This document shows positions 52,622 through 59,844 of a DNA stretch of 64,000 nucleotides, piece by piece. The notes under the pieces are model-generated. The model made no database searches, was not told the DNA's origin, and saw nothing but the letters and a program-made list of their open reading frames with translations. The DNA is from DATNPX01 sp036702975 (GTDB lineage Bacteria > Cyanobacteriota > Vampirovibrionia > Obscuribacterales > Obscuribacteraceae), in assembly GCA_036702975.1 (NCBI GenBank), contig DATNPX010000030.1:186001-250000 (forward strand), in the 5' to 3' direction. The position numbers and the translations under genes were made by a program. Positions within the stretch are counted from its first letter, which is position 1, and each line of letters starts with the position of its first letter.

Positions 52622-53701
52622 GTGTCTCAGCGCCCACTAGTTTCTGTCTGTTTGCCTGTCTTCAACGGCGCGCGCTACCTGGCGCAGGCGGTGGAAGCTG
52701 TACTTGCGCAGACTTACACGGACTTTGAATTGGTCATTCGCGACGATAATTCCACAGACGATTCGCGGAAGATTTTGCAAAAATATGAGCAGTTGGATAC
52801 GCGCGTTCGGTATGAAGAAAATGCACAGAGGTTAGGACTATTTCAAAATTACAATGAATGTATGAGAGCTGCTAAGGGCTCGTATATTAAGTTGTATGCG
52901 CAGGACGATCTTTTGGAACCTACGGCGGTCGAGAAGATGGTGACGGTGCTCGAGCAGCATGAGGATGTTTCGCTGGTTACTTGCAGTAAGCGCTGGATAG
53001 ATTCGGAGAATCAAGAGATTGAAAGGTTTTGCCGATTCAAGAAAGACGAAAAGATTTCGTCTTCGCTTACCATAATGGCCAATCTCGTTTGTTTGAACAA
53101 TTGGGTCGGCGAGCCCTCTACCGCTATGTTCAGAAGTCGAGACATCGGAGATGGCTTCGACACGGACTTGTACCATTGGGGAGATATCGATTACTGGTTC
53201 AGAATCTTGCAAGCTGGGAGCCTGTATGTCATCAATGATGTGCTATGTTCGTTTCGACGGCATGATGAGAGCACGACTTCGGCGAATCTGGAAGGATTGT
53301 ATTTCGTCGCCGATATCGTCCGTATGTGGAAAAATTGGCACCGCTACCTTGAAGATTTAGGCGAAGATGAAGAGCACTTTTTTAAACGTGCTGTGGAGAA
53401 AATTGCACTGCACGTGAATCATCTTGTCGAAAAAGAACGCTTGACAGTCGACCGCGTGCGGCAGGCCAATCCTCGGAAGCAGTCAAGCTTTACGCCAGAG
53501 GCTGTAGCTGATTTCCGTGAAGGACTGTTTTACGCTGAGCGGCGCATTACGTCGCTGATTGAAGAGTTGATTGCGACGCAAAATGAGCTTGAACATCGAG
53601 TCGGCGAGTGCAGAGAGCTTCGCGCCGCTGTAGAGCAAATGCAAAATAGCGTTTCGTGGAAAGTCACGGCGCCGCTTCGATTTGTGCGGACTAAGATTTA
53701 G
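52622..53701 (+). CDS. GT2-family glycosyltransferase (paralogue C)
   Basis: 359 residues from a GTG at 52622, with AAGGA 6 nt upstream, 9 bp after the GT4 stop. GT-A core: VSVCLPVFNGARYLAQAVEA, VIRDDNSTDDSRKI, KLYAQDDLLEPTAVE, GEPSTAMFRSRDIGDGFDTD and HWGDIDYWFRILQ. The C-terminal helix ends in QNSVSWKVTAPLRFVRTKI, the shared tail. It has the same length as paralogue A, suggesting duplication within the locus. A large perfect hairpin follows 80 bp after the stop. Confidence 0.9.
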   Translation: MSQRPLVSVCLPVFNGARYLAQAVEAVLAQTYTDFELVIRDDNSTDDSRKILQKYEQLDTRVRYEENAQRLGLFQNYNECMRAAKGSYIKLYAQDDLLEPTAVEKMVTVLEQHEDVSLVTCSKRWIDSENQEIERFCRFKKDEKISSSLTIMANLVCLNNWVGEPSTAMFRSRDIGDGFDTDLYHWGDIDYWFRILQAGSLYVINDVLCSFRRHDESTTSANLEGLYFVADIVRMWKNWHRYLEDLGEDEEHFFKRAVEKIALHVNHLVEKERLTVDRVRQANPRKQSSFTPEAVADFREGLFYAERRITSLIEELIATQNELEHRVGECRELRAAVEQMQNSVSWKVTAPLRFVRTKI

Positions 53702-53780
53702 GTTAGGGCGCTGCCCTGGGGGCTCGCGAAAAATGTGGGCGCAAAAATGGGGAGCGAGCCTATTGCGAATTGACTTTGAT

Positions 53781-53820
53781 AAAGAGCGCCAGAAATTTTC
53801 AAAAATTTCTGGCGCTCTTT
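53781..53820. terminator. Long perfect inverted repeat (18-19 bp stem) after GT2 paralogue C
   Basis: AAAGAGCGCCAGAAATTT (53781-53798) pairs perfectly with AAATTTCTGGCGCTCTTT (53803-53820) around a 4-nt loop. It could terminate the GT4-GT2 transcript, since it ends in TTT, but the stem is unusually long and symmetrical in A/T flanks. Its core AAATTTTCAAAA (53793-53804) recurs exactly 50 bp later (53843-53854), ahead of the AbiEi-like gene, so it may also be a protein-binding site. Confidence 0.7.
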
Positions 53821-53952
53821 GCCACTCGAGTTTTAAAATGCAAAATTTTCAAAATTCGCGTCAGAAAAAATCTCGAATATTCTATGATGCATTGAACTTT
53901 TTGCCAGCTTCAATCGTAGATCCCATATATGCACTTACCGGAGGATCTATAG

Positions 53953-54552
53953 ATGTGCGCTCCTTCCATTCAAAGACACATTTCGAGTCTACCGCTCCAT
54001 CAACTGTTTACGACTCGCGACATGCTGCCTTATGGCTCTCGGTCGGCGGTCGACTCCGCGCTCTATCGTATGGTACAAGCATCCTTTATATATAGAGTCG
54101 CTCGTGGCGTATTTGTCAGAAGCGGTTCGAAAATACCATCAATTATTGAAATTGCTCACGCGAAGGCAATGGCATTCAAGTCGAATCTGCGCGAAGTTCC
54201 GAATCAAGCCGACGTCGAGCGAGGCATTCACAAGAAGCATGCAAATATCTGCCTTTTGAAGCAGACGCATGACAGCTCTTTCGGTACTGTCCATGGGCGA
54301 GTGTTCCTAAAAGCAGTTGGACCTCGAAAATGGAATCTTCTGAACACAGACGTAGGGCAGAAGATATTTACATTGTGGACATGGGGCTCCACGCTTTGTG
54401 AGCTTGCCGATTTGACTCCTGTATTTAGGCGGTTTGGTCGTTATGAACGACAAGTGTTTTGGAAATTCAGCAGCATGATGCCAGCTTGGCTTTCAGACGT
54501 CATGCGATTGAAATATGCTCCGCCAGCTGGCTTCAGGGCATGGAGTTACTGA
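53953..54552 (+). CDS. AbiEi-like antitoxin/DUF6088 winged-helix protein, no toxin partner
   Basis: 199 residues from an ATG at 53953 with GGAGG 8 nt upstream. The N-terminal winged-helix matches the AbiEi_4/DUF6088 type: LPLHQLFTTRDMLPYGSRSA then VDSALYRMVQASFIYRVARG and VFVRSG. A second domain (about 65-199) contains IPSIIEIAHAKAMAF and KHANICLLKQTHDSSFGTVH, then ending RFGRYERQVFWKFSSMMPAW. In type IV AbiE systems such a protein represses its own promoter by binding inverted repeats and counters the nucleotidyltransferase toxin AbiEii. No AbiEii-like gene follows here, so it is a solitary regulator or an orphan. Confidence 0.75.
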   Translation: MCAPSIQRHISSLPLHQLFTTRDMLPYGSRSAVDSALYRMVQASFIYRVARGVFVRSGSKIPSIIEIAHAKAMAFKSNLREVPNQADVERGIHKKHANICLLKQTHDSSFGTVHGRVFLKAVGPRKWNLLNTDVGQKIFTLWTWGSTLCELADLTPVFRRFGRYERQVFWKFSSMMPAWLSDVMRLKYAPPAGFRAWSY

Positions 54553-54575
54553 ATCAGGACTCTTGCGTCTACCTG

Positions 54576-55580
54576 CTACTCGAACAAGTAGCCAGCAAAG
54601 GGGCGACTCTGCAGCTTACCAAATCCACCCAGTGCATAGCGGCGCAGTTCGAAAATGCGAACTGGTGCATCGACGCCCTGCACGTACACACGCATCGTAA
54701 GGTCGATTTCGTGTGAGTTGTAAATCGGATCGAATGTAAACAAAACGGGCTCTTCATCGCTCATATTGGCGACACTTTTGCTGCATGACGCAAGAAGTGT
54801 GTCTGGAGCAGAGAAGATGCGAACGCACAGCTCGCCCAGATGGAGCGGCACATCAAGAACTGGAGCCAACAAAATTCCGTATAAACCGCCACGGGACAAG
54901 CGGAAGTTATAGCTTAGAAACGGTACGCGCAACAAGCTTAGGCTTGGCTGCAAACGCAAGGAGTTGAGGTCGCCGTGAAATATGGCGCTATCGTCCTTAA
55001 GTTGCTGGAAGTTTGCATTCATCAAATTCCAGGCATCGAAAGCATTACGAAAACGGTCAGACCAGAAGACTACTCGTCGTTGTCTAAATAGATCCAGCTC
55101 TTGGGCAATCAATTTGCCCTTGTTGCTGACTCCGTCGAGTTCCCTTTCTAGCTCGCTAATGCGTGTCTTAAGAAAGTGAATCTCATCGCTTGGGTTGGCG
55201 AAATTCGTGCAATTCTCTGCCTGCGCCAGTGCGAGAGACTCGTGCAGAAACGACGCGGCTGGATTTGATTCTTCGAGAGCGGTTGATATGGTGGCCTGTG
55301 CTAACGGCATTGGATCGTTTCCTTCCATCACAGATGATTCGTTCGCAGAGGTTGTGGTGTTCGCACTGATCGCCGGAATTTCGTTGTTTTGAGCTGCAGC
55401 AGTCGTGACATGAGAAAGCATCGATGCTTTCTCTGCTATCGACGCTGTCGATGACACTGACGCCGTCGATGACATTGACACCGTCGATGACATTGACACC
55501 GTTGCTGACATTGGTGACATCGACGGGGCAATCCCCGAAGAAGAGCTAACATTGCCGCTTATAGAAGATTGAAGGTTCAT
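54576..55580 (-). CDS. Coiled-coil protein with C-terminal beta-sandwich domain, glycan locus
   Basis: 334 residues from the ATG at 55580, which overlaps the stop of the upstream glycosyltransferase gene by 4 nt. The N-terminal 60 residues are a Ser/Thr/Met repeat (SMSSTV-type hexads). Residues about 130-200 include a coiled coil (EIHFLKTRISELERELDGVS). The C-terminal 120 residues form a beta-rich domain (LSYNFRLSRGGLYGILLAPV; VLFTFDPIYNSHEIDLTMRV) like that at the end of the neighbouring glycosyltransferase. Such domains accompany O-antigen-type transferases and methyltransferases. No catalytic motif is seen; it may be a non-catalytic subunit. Confidence 0.65.
   Translation of the reverse strand: MNLQSSISGNVSSSSGIAPSMSPMSATVSMSSTVSMSSTASVSSTASIAEKASMLSHVTTAAAQNNEIPAISANTTTSANESSVMEGNDPMPLAQATISTALEESNPAASFLHESLALAQAENCTNFANPSDEIHFLKTRISELERELDGVSNKGKLIAQELDLFRQRRVVFWSDRFRNAFDAWNLMNANFQQLKDDSAIFHGDLNSLRLQPSLSLLRVPFLSYNFRLSRGGLYGILLAPVLDVPLHLGELCVRIFSAPDTLLASCSKSVANMSDEEPVLFTFDPIYNSHEIDLTMRVYVQGVDAPVRIFELRRYALGGFGKLQSRPFAGYLFE
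55441..55524. repeat. 18-bp coding tandem repeat
   Basis: About four imperfect 18-bp units related to GACATTGACACCGTCGAT lie in the 5' part of the 54576-55580 gene and encode hexads such as SMSSTV. The period is a multiple of three, so gain or loss of units would only change linker length. Confidence 0.8.
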
Positions 55581-57052
55581 AGCGCAGCCACCGGTTCTGT
55601 CGGACCGCGCGAAATTACTGTTCCCGACTTCGGTTCCTGTGAGCCTGAAAGCGAGGAAGCGCCGTAACGCATGTGAATGAATCCGGCTGACGGCAACCAC
55701 TGCGAAGTTTCGTCTTCGACGTGACTTTCCGGAATGCTGATGAAGCGCAGCAAGAACTCTTTGTGACTTGAATTTCTGATCGGCCTGAAGCTAAAGGTTA
55801 TCTCCTTTTGCTCGTCGTCGCGATGTCGCTGCGTAGCGGCAGCTTCTCGTAATAAATTTCGTTCGGGAGTTAAAATCTCGAGGAAGAGCTTGGGCACGGG
55901 GACTTCGTCTCCCGGTGAGTAAGCCGGAAATCTGATGCCGTGTAAATGGTCTTGGTCGGCACGAATGAGAACCTCTTTGACTTGTCTCAGTGGGCTGTTG
56001 GCCAAAGAGTAGCTCGTGTCGCTAGCCAAAATTTGCTGAATTTGGGCGAGCCATTCGTCTTCTATTACTTGCTGCCGATATTCTTCGTAGACTTTCTTGT
56101 AGGCATTCTCTTGAATAGTGGTTCGCAGATCTGTTTGATCGACGAGCTTTACAATGGCGTTGAACCAACCTTCGTCAGTGTTCGGTACGAGCAAGCCGGT
56201 CTTTCCGTCTTCCACGCACGACGAATACACTTCTACGTCTGAGTAGATTCCAGCTACTCGGCAAGCGCCGTAATCACGCAACTTTGTGTTGGTCTTAGAG
56301 CGATAAAAGGCAGTGTCTTCCATTGGGGCAAGACCGACGTCAAAACCGCTACGGGCGAATTTGTGCAGGAAACTCTCGTAGTCACCGATCAGAGGCAGGA
56401 TTTTTATCCCTTTGTATCCTGCCAAATCCCCAGGACTGCATCCCCAAATTGTAAATTCCACTTTGTCGCCGAAATGACATAGTGCCTCAGTCATGCCACG
56501 CATGAAGAGCTTGTATTGATTGTCCACAGTGCGGCTTGTTGCATAGACGATTCTGATTTTGCCGCGGCTGTCTCGTGGTTGAACTTGTGATGGCAGCAGC
56601 GAAAAATCAAATCCGGCCTTTAACAATTTCACCGTCGGGTTGAGACGGCTGACCAGCCCACGCATCACAGGACTGTAAACGCGCACAAGAGTCGCATGCG
56701 TCAAGTATTTTTCCAGCTGTTGGATGCGCAGAGGCAAGCGGTGATAGCGGGCAAGTTCGGGGTCTGTTTCAAATGGCACATCCCAGAAGTTGTCGTCGAG
56801 GTCGTAAATGATCGGCTTGTTGGTCGAGACTGCTTCATTCAGTAGATAGGCGTAACTTGGTTCGGTGTTGCGGCAAAAGACAACTATGTCCGCTTGATGG
56901 ATCGCTGTTACGCTAGCCTTTGTTTCGAGTTTTACGTCGAGGTCAAGCAGCCGCCGTGATGCGAGCGCAGACAATGGCTTAATCACGCCAATCTGGCAGG
57001 AAGCGATATAAGAAGGAACTATCGCTAGAACTTTCGGACGACGTGGTATCAA
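55577..57052 (-). CDS. GT-B-fold glycosyltransferase with C-terminal beta-sandwich domain
   Basis: 491 residues from a TTG at 57052 with GAGG 5 nt upstream. GT-B features: KVLAIVPSYIASCQIGVIKP, an early acidic motif PIIYDLDDNFWDVPFETDPE as in GT1/GT4-like surface-glycan transferases, KIRIVYATSRTVDNQYKLFM at the second Rossmann domain, and DVGLAPMEDTAFYRSKTNTK followed by LRDYGACRVAGIYSDV, then GLLVPNTDEGWFNAIVKLVD. Residues about 370-470 carry a beta-sandwich domain (ITFSFRPIRNSSHKEFLLRF) also found in the downstream coupled gene. It is divergent from the transketolase operon. Confidence 0.85.
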   Translation of the reverse strand: MIPRRPKVLAIVPSYIASCQIGVIKPLSALASRRLLDLDVKLETKASVTAIHQADIVVFCRNTEPSYAYLLNEAVSTNKPIIYDLDDNFWDVPFETDPELARYHRLPLRIQQLEKYLTHATLVRVYSPVMRGLVSRLNPTVKLLKAGFDFSLLPSQVQPRDSRGKIRIVYATSRTVDNQYKLFMRGMTEALCHFGDKVEFTIWGCSPGDLAGYKGIKILPLIGDYESFLHKFARSGFDVGLAPMEDTAFYRSKTNTKLRDYGACRVAGIYSDVEVYSSCVEDGKTGLLVPNTDEGWFNAIVKLVDQTDLRTTIQENAYKKVYEEYRQQVIEDEWLAQIQQILASDTSYSLANSPLRQVKEVLIRADQDHLHGIRFPAYSPGDEVPVPKLFLEILTPERNLLREAAATQRHRDDEQKEITFSFRPIRNSSHKEFLLRFISIPESHVEDETSQWLPSAGFIHMRYGASSLSGSQEPKSGTVISRGPTEPVAAL

Positions 57053-57342
57053 GAGAACCTCGCGGAACGGCTCGTGTATGCGCAGTTCGTTGATTGTGAA
57101 ATCAACTTAACAGCTTGGGCAGACCAAAGCGCTCTAAGTATAAATGCAGCTCGACCGATCTTAGTAATGTTGCAAAGAACTGTCTGGATTATCTGTTCAT
57201 AAACTTCGAATGAAAACAGGTGAATATGAGGCAGTTCTAGCAAGTCGATTTTATTCTTGAGAACTTCTAATGGTGAATCGCTAAATGATGTCCAAGGTAA
57301 GGCTTCTGGCAAGGAGTGATGCAGTAGACTTGCCGAAAGGTC
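57049..57342 (-). pseudogene. Possible gene remnant between divergent glycan genes
   Basis: An open minus-strand frame runs from just after a TAG at 57343-57345 to a TGA at 57049-57051 that overlaps the TTG start of the glycosyltransferase. It encodes protein-like sequence (SLPEALPWTSFSDSPLEVL, KNKIDLLELPHIHLFSFEVY, EQIIQTVLCNITKIGRAAF) with ordinary codon use. A TTG at 57312 is the only plausible start. It looks like the C-terminal end of a lost gene, or a short coupled leader gene. It also overlaps the promoter region of the plus-strand transketolase operon. Confidence 0.3.
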
Positions 57343-57362
57343 CTAATTCCGGGCGGTAACAC

Positions 57363-58217
57363 GTGTTGAATGTTAAACAAATTAATAACTTCGTCGACGT
57401 GAGCGCTTGCGCTGTCGATGCGAATCGGATTCGCGAAATCATCATTGACCAGTCGATGCGTGCGAAAGTTGGGCACATCGGCTCTGCGCTTTCGGTGGCG
57501 GACATCATCGCCTGCCTATATGGCGGGGTCATGAATGTTCCGGATCCGAAGGATGACGATAGGGACAGATTCATTCTTTCGAAAGGGCACGCAGCACTGG
57601 CTGTTTATGCGGCTCTTCATCTTCGTGGATTCATTGACGAAGATGCACTGAATACATATTGTGCCGACAACAGTGCTCTCGGCGTTCACCCTGAACTTGT
57701 CTGCCCGGGAATCGATTTTGCGACTGGTTCGCTTGGTCAAGGTCTATCCTTCGCTACGGGCGCGGCATTGGCTGCAAAACGGCAGAATTCACAGCGCAGA
57801 GCGTTCGTTTTGATAAGCGATGCCGAGATGAATGAAGGTTCTGTTTGGGAAGCGATTATGTTTGCAGCCCATCACAAGTTAGATAATCTGGTTGCTATCG
57901 TTGATGTGAACGGCCAGCAAGCGTTTGGCTACACGCGCGATGTTATTGATTTGACGCCACTTGAGGCTCGTTGGCGAGCATTCAACTGGAATGTGCACGT
58001 TGTAGACGGGCACAACGTGCCGGTGATGTCGAAGATTATCGCAGAGCTTTCAGGCGGACCTAACGGTAAGCCGATGCCTGGTCCTCATGTGCTTCTTGCG
58101 CAAACGACTTTCGGTAAAGGTGTGTCTTTCATGGAACGGCAGATCAAGTGGCACTACAGCCCTCTGTCGCCTGAAGAGTATGCAAAAGCTAAAGACGAAT
58201 TGCGGAGGTCGGCATGA
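57363..58217 (+). CDS. Transketolase, N-terminal (thiamine-diphosphate-binding) subunit
   Basis: 284 residues, the length of stand-alone N-terminal transketolase subunits. Motifs: MRAKVGHIGSALSVADIIAC, RFILSKGHAALAVYAALH, GSLGQGLSFATGAALAAK, and the ThDP/metal site ISDAEMNEGSVWEAIMFAAH with LVAIVDVNGQQ. Ser replaces the first Gly of the usual GDG motif, as is normal for this split subfamily. With the next gene it makes a complete enzyme that moves two-carbon units between sugars. Its position at the head of a glycan operon suggests an unusual sugar precursor rather than the pentose phosphate pathway. GTG start at 57363. Confidence 0.92.
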   Translation: MLNVKQINNFVDVSACAVDANRIREIIIDQSMRAKVGHIGSALSVADIIACLYGGVMNVPDPKDDDRDRFILSKGHAALAVYAALHLRGFIDEDALNTYCADNSALGVHPELVCPGIDFATGSLGQGLSFATGAALAAKRQNSQRRAFVLISDAEMNEGSVWEAIMFAAHHKLDNLVAIVDVNGQQAFGYTRDVIDLTPLEARWRAFNWNVHVVDGHNVPVMSKIIAELSGGPNGKPMPGPHVLLAQTTFGKGVSFMERQIKWHYSPLSPEEYAKAKDELRRSA

Positions 58218-59143
58218 GAGGCGCCTTCGCTCGAACGTTGACTGAATTAGCGGCAGCAGACCAACGTATTTATTTGTTGACCGGTGACCTCGGCTATATG
58301 GCCCTTGAACCATTTGCGGAGAGATTTCCCGAGCGGTTTATTAACGTCGGTGTCGCCGAACAGAACATGGTCGGCATTGCTACTGGTTTGGCCGAAGCTG
58401 GGTTTCTTCCCTTCGTTTATTCCATCGTTACTTTTGCCTGCCTGCGTCCTTACGAATTTATTCGCAACGGCCCCTGTCTTCACCATTTGCCAGTGCGTGT
58501 TGTAGGAGTCGGAGGTGGCATGGAATATGGTCACAATGGTGCTTCTCACTACGGGCTGGAAGATGTCGCAGTTATGCGCGTGCAACCAGGCATGACGGTG
58601 ATTGCTCCTGCAGATCATCAGCAAACAAGCAATGCTCTTCGCCAGACCTACGACCTCAAAGGACCTGTTTACTATCGTTTGGGCAAAGATGACCGGATTA
58701 CGGTGCCAGGACTTGATGGAAAATTCGAACTGGCAAGAACGGAGTCTTTAGGTTCTGGAACTGATGTCGCGATTGTAGCGATGGGTGGTATCACCGCGGA
58801 AGCAGCCAGAGCAGCAGAGATTCTCAACGCCGATGGTATCAAAGCCAGAGTGGTAATTGTATCCTCATTCAACCCCGGTCCGGATGAGGATTTGAAGGCG
58901 CATTTGATTTCCTGCCGAAATGTAATTTCGCTGGAAGCTCATTATGCAGTTGGTGGTCTCTCTTCCTATGTTGCGGAAGTGATCGCTGAAAACAACTTGA
59001 ATTGTCGCTTTAAGCGTTGCGCCGTCGAGAAACAACCAGACGGTATCACAGGCGGGCAGCAATTCCTTTATGAACGTTATGGTTTGGCTGCGCAGCAAGT
59101 CGCTGATTGCGCCAGAACCATGATGAGCGGAGTGTTGGTGTGA
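58214..59143 (+). CDS. Transketolase, C-terminal (pyrimidine-binding) subunit
   Basis: 309 residues, partner of the preceding gene, with a 4-nt ATGA overlap. Features: IYLLTGDLGYMALEPFAERF, the activating Glu in INVGVAEQNMVGIATGLAEA, FACLRPYEFIRN, and GGMEYGHNGASHYGLEDVAV. The C-terminal TK domain includes VAIVAMGGITAEAARAAEIL. The two subunits form the alpha2-beta2 type enzyme known from split transketolases. It overlaps the next gene by 4 nt (GTGA), so translation of both subunits and the glycosyltransferase is coupled. Confidence 0.92.
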   Translation: MRGAFARTLTELAAADQRIYLLTGDLGYMALEPFAERFPERFINVGVAEQNMVGIATGLAEAGFLPFVYSIVTFACLRPYEFIRNGPCLHHLPVRVVGVGGGMEYGHNGASHYGLEDVAVMRVQPGMTVIAPADHQQTSNALRQTYDLKGPVYYRLGKDDRITVPGLDGKFELARTESLGSGTDVAIVAMGGITAEAARAAEILNADGIKARVVIVSSFNPGPDEDLKAHLISCRNVISLEAHYAVGGLSSYVAEVIAENNLNCRFKRCAVEKQPDGITGGQQFLYERYGLAAQQVADCARTMMSGVLV

Positions 59144-59844
59144 CCGCGTCCAATTCTGTGTCCATCGTTCTGCCGATTTACAATCAAGCAGATCACATCG
59201 AAGAGATTGTAAGAGGTTATATCAAAGCGCTCGAGGTAGTTCCGACTGCCTACGAACTGATTTTGGTCACCAATAATTGCAGAGATGAATCACCGCAGGT
59301 TGCCAGTCGGCTGGCTCAGGAATATCCGCAAGTAAAAGCGGTTGATACCAAAAAAGGTGGCTGGGGTCTCTCCGTAAAACTGGGACTCCAACACGCAACT
59401 GGTGATTTGCTCTGTTTTACAAATTCTGCTCGCACCAGTCCGGAGATTTTGACACTCGCGCTTCTCTATTCAATTGCTTTTCCGAAAGCCGTTATCAAAG
59501 CGAATAGAAAGATCAGAGACAGCTGGCGACGCCGCCTCGGTTCTCTTTTATATAATCTCGAGTGTCGTGCATTTTTTGATCTGCCAGTTTGGGACATTAA
59601 TGGCACTCCGAAAATATTCCCGCGCAAGTTCGACAAACTGCTCGCTTTGACGCGCGATGATGATCTGATTGATGCTGAATTCAATGCTGTTTGCCGGCAG
59701 AATGATTATCCCATTCTGGAAGTGCCGGTGCTTTCCACCAAACGTCATGGTGGCAAATCGACTACAAATTATGGTTCTGCATTCAAAATGTACTGGGGGG
59801 CATACGAGCTGTGGCGAAACATGCGTCAAGCAAGTCACCAGTAG
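59140..59844 (+). CDS. GT2-family glycosyltransferase, dolichol-phosphate-mannose-synthase-like
   Basis: 234 residues from a GTG at 59140 overlapping the transketolase stop. GT-A core: VSIVLPIYNQADHIEEIVRG, LILVTNNCRDESPQV, GWGLSVKLGLQHATGDLLCF followed by TNSARTSP, where the usual DxD/DAD site reads TNS. The rest has DLPVWDINGTPKIFPR and DDDLIDAEFNAVCRQNDYPI. It resembles polyprenyl-phosphate sugar transferases without C-terminal TM segments. The altered metal site makes the donor and even activity uncertain. Confidence 0.82.
   Translation: MTASNSVSIVLPIYNQADHIEEIVRGYIKALEVVPTAYELILVTNNCRDESPQVASRLAQEYPQVKAVDTKKGGWGLSVKLGLQHATGDLLCFTNSARTSPEILTLALLYSIAFPKAVIKANRKIRDSWRRRLGSLLYNLECRAFFDLPVWDINGTPKIFPRKFDKLLALTRDDDLIDAEFNAVCRQNDYPILEVPVLSTKRHGGKSTTNYGSAFKMYWGAYELWRNMRQASHQ

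Noticed and set aside
53682..54095. Plus-strand open frame spanning the hairpin and the start of the AbiEi-like gene
   Set aside because: It runs through the inverted repeat, overlaps two better-supported genes and has no protein-like sequence.
55441..55524. Short CRISPR-like array
   Set aside because: The 18-bp units are directly adjacent without spacers and lie in frame inside a coding region.
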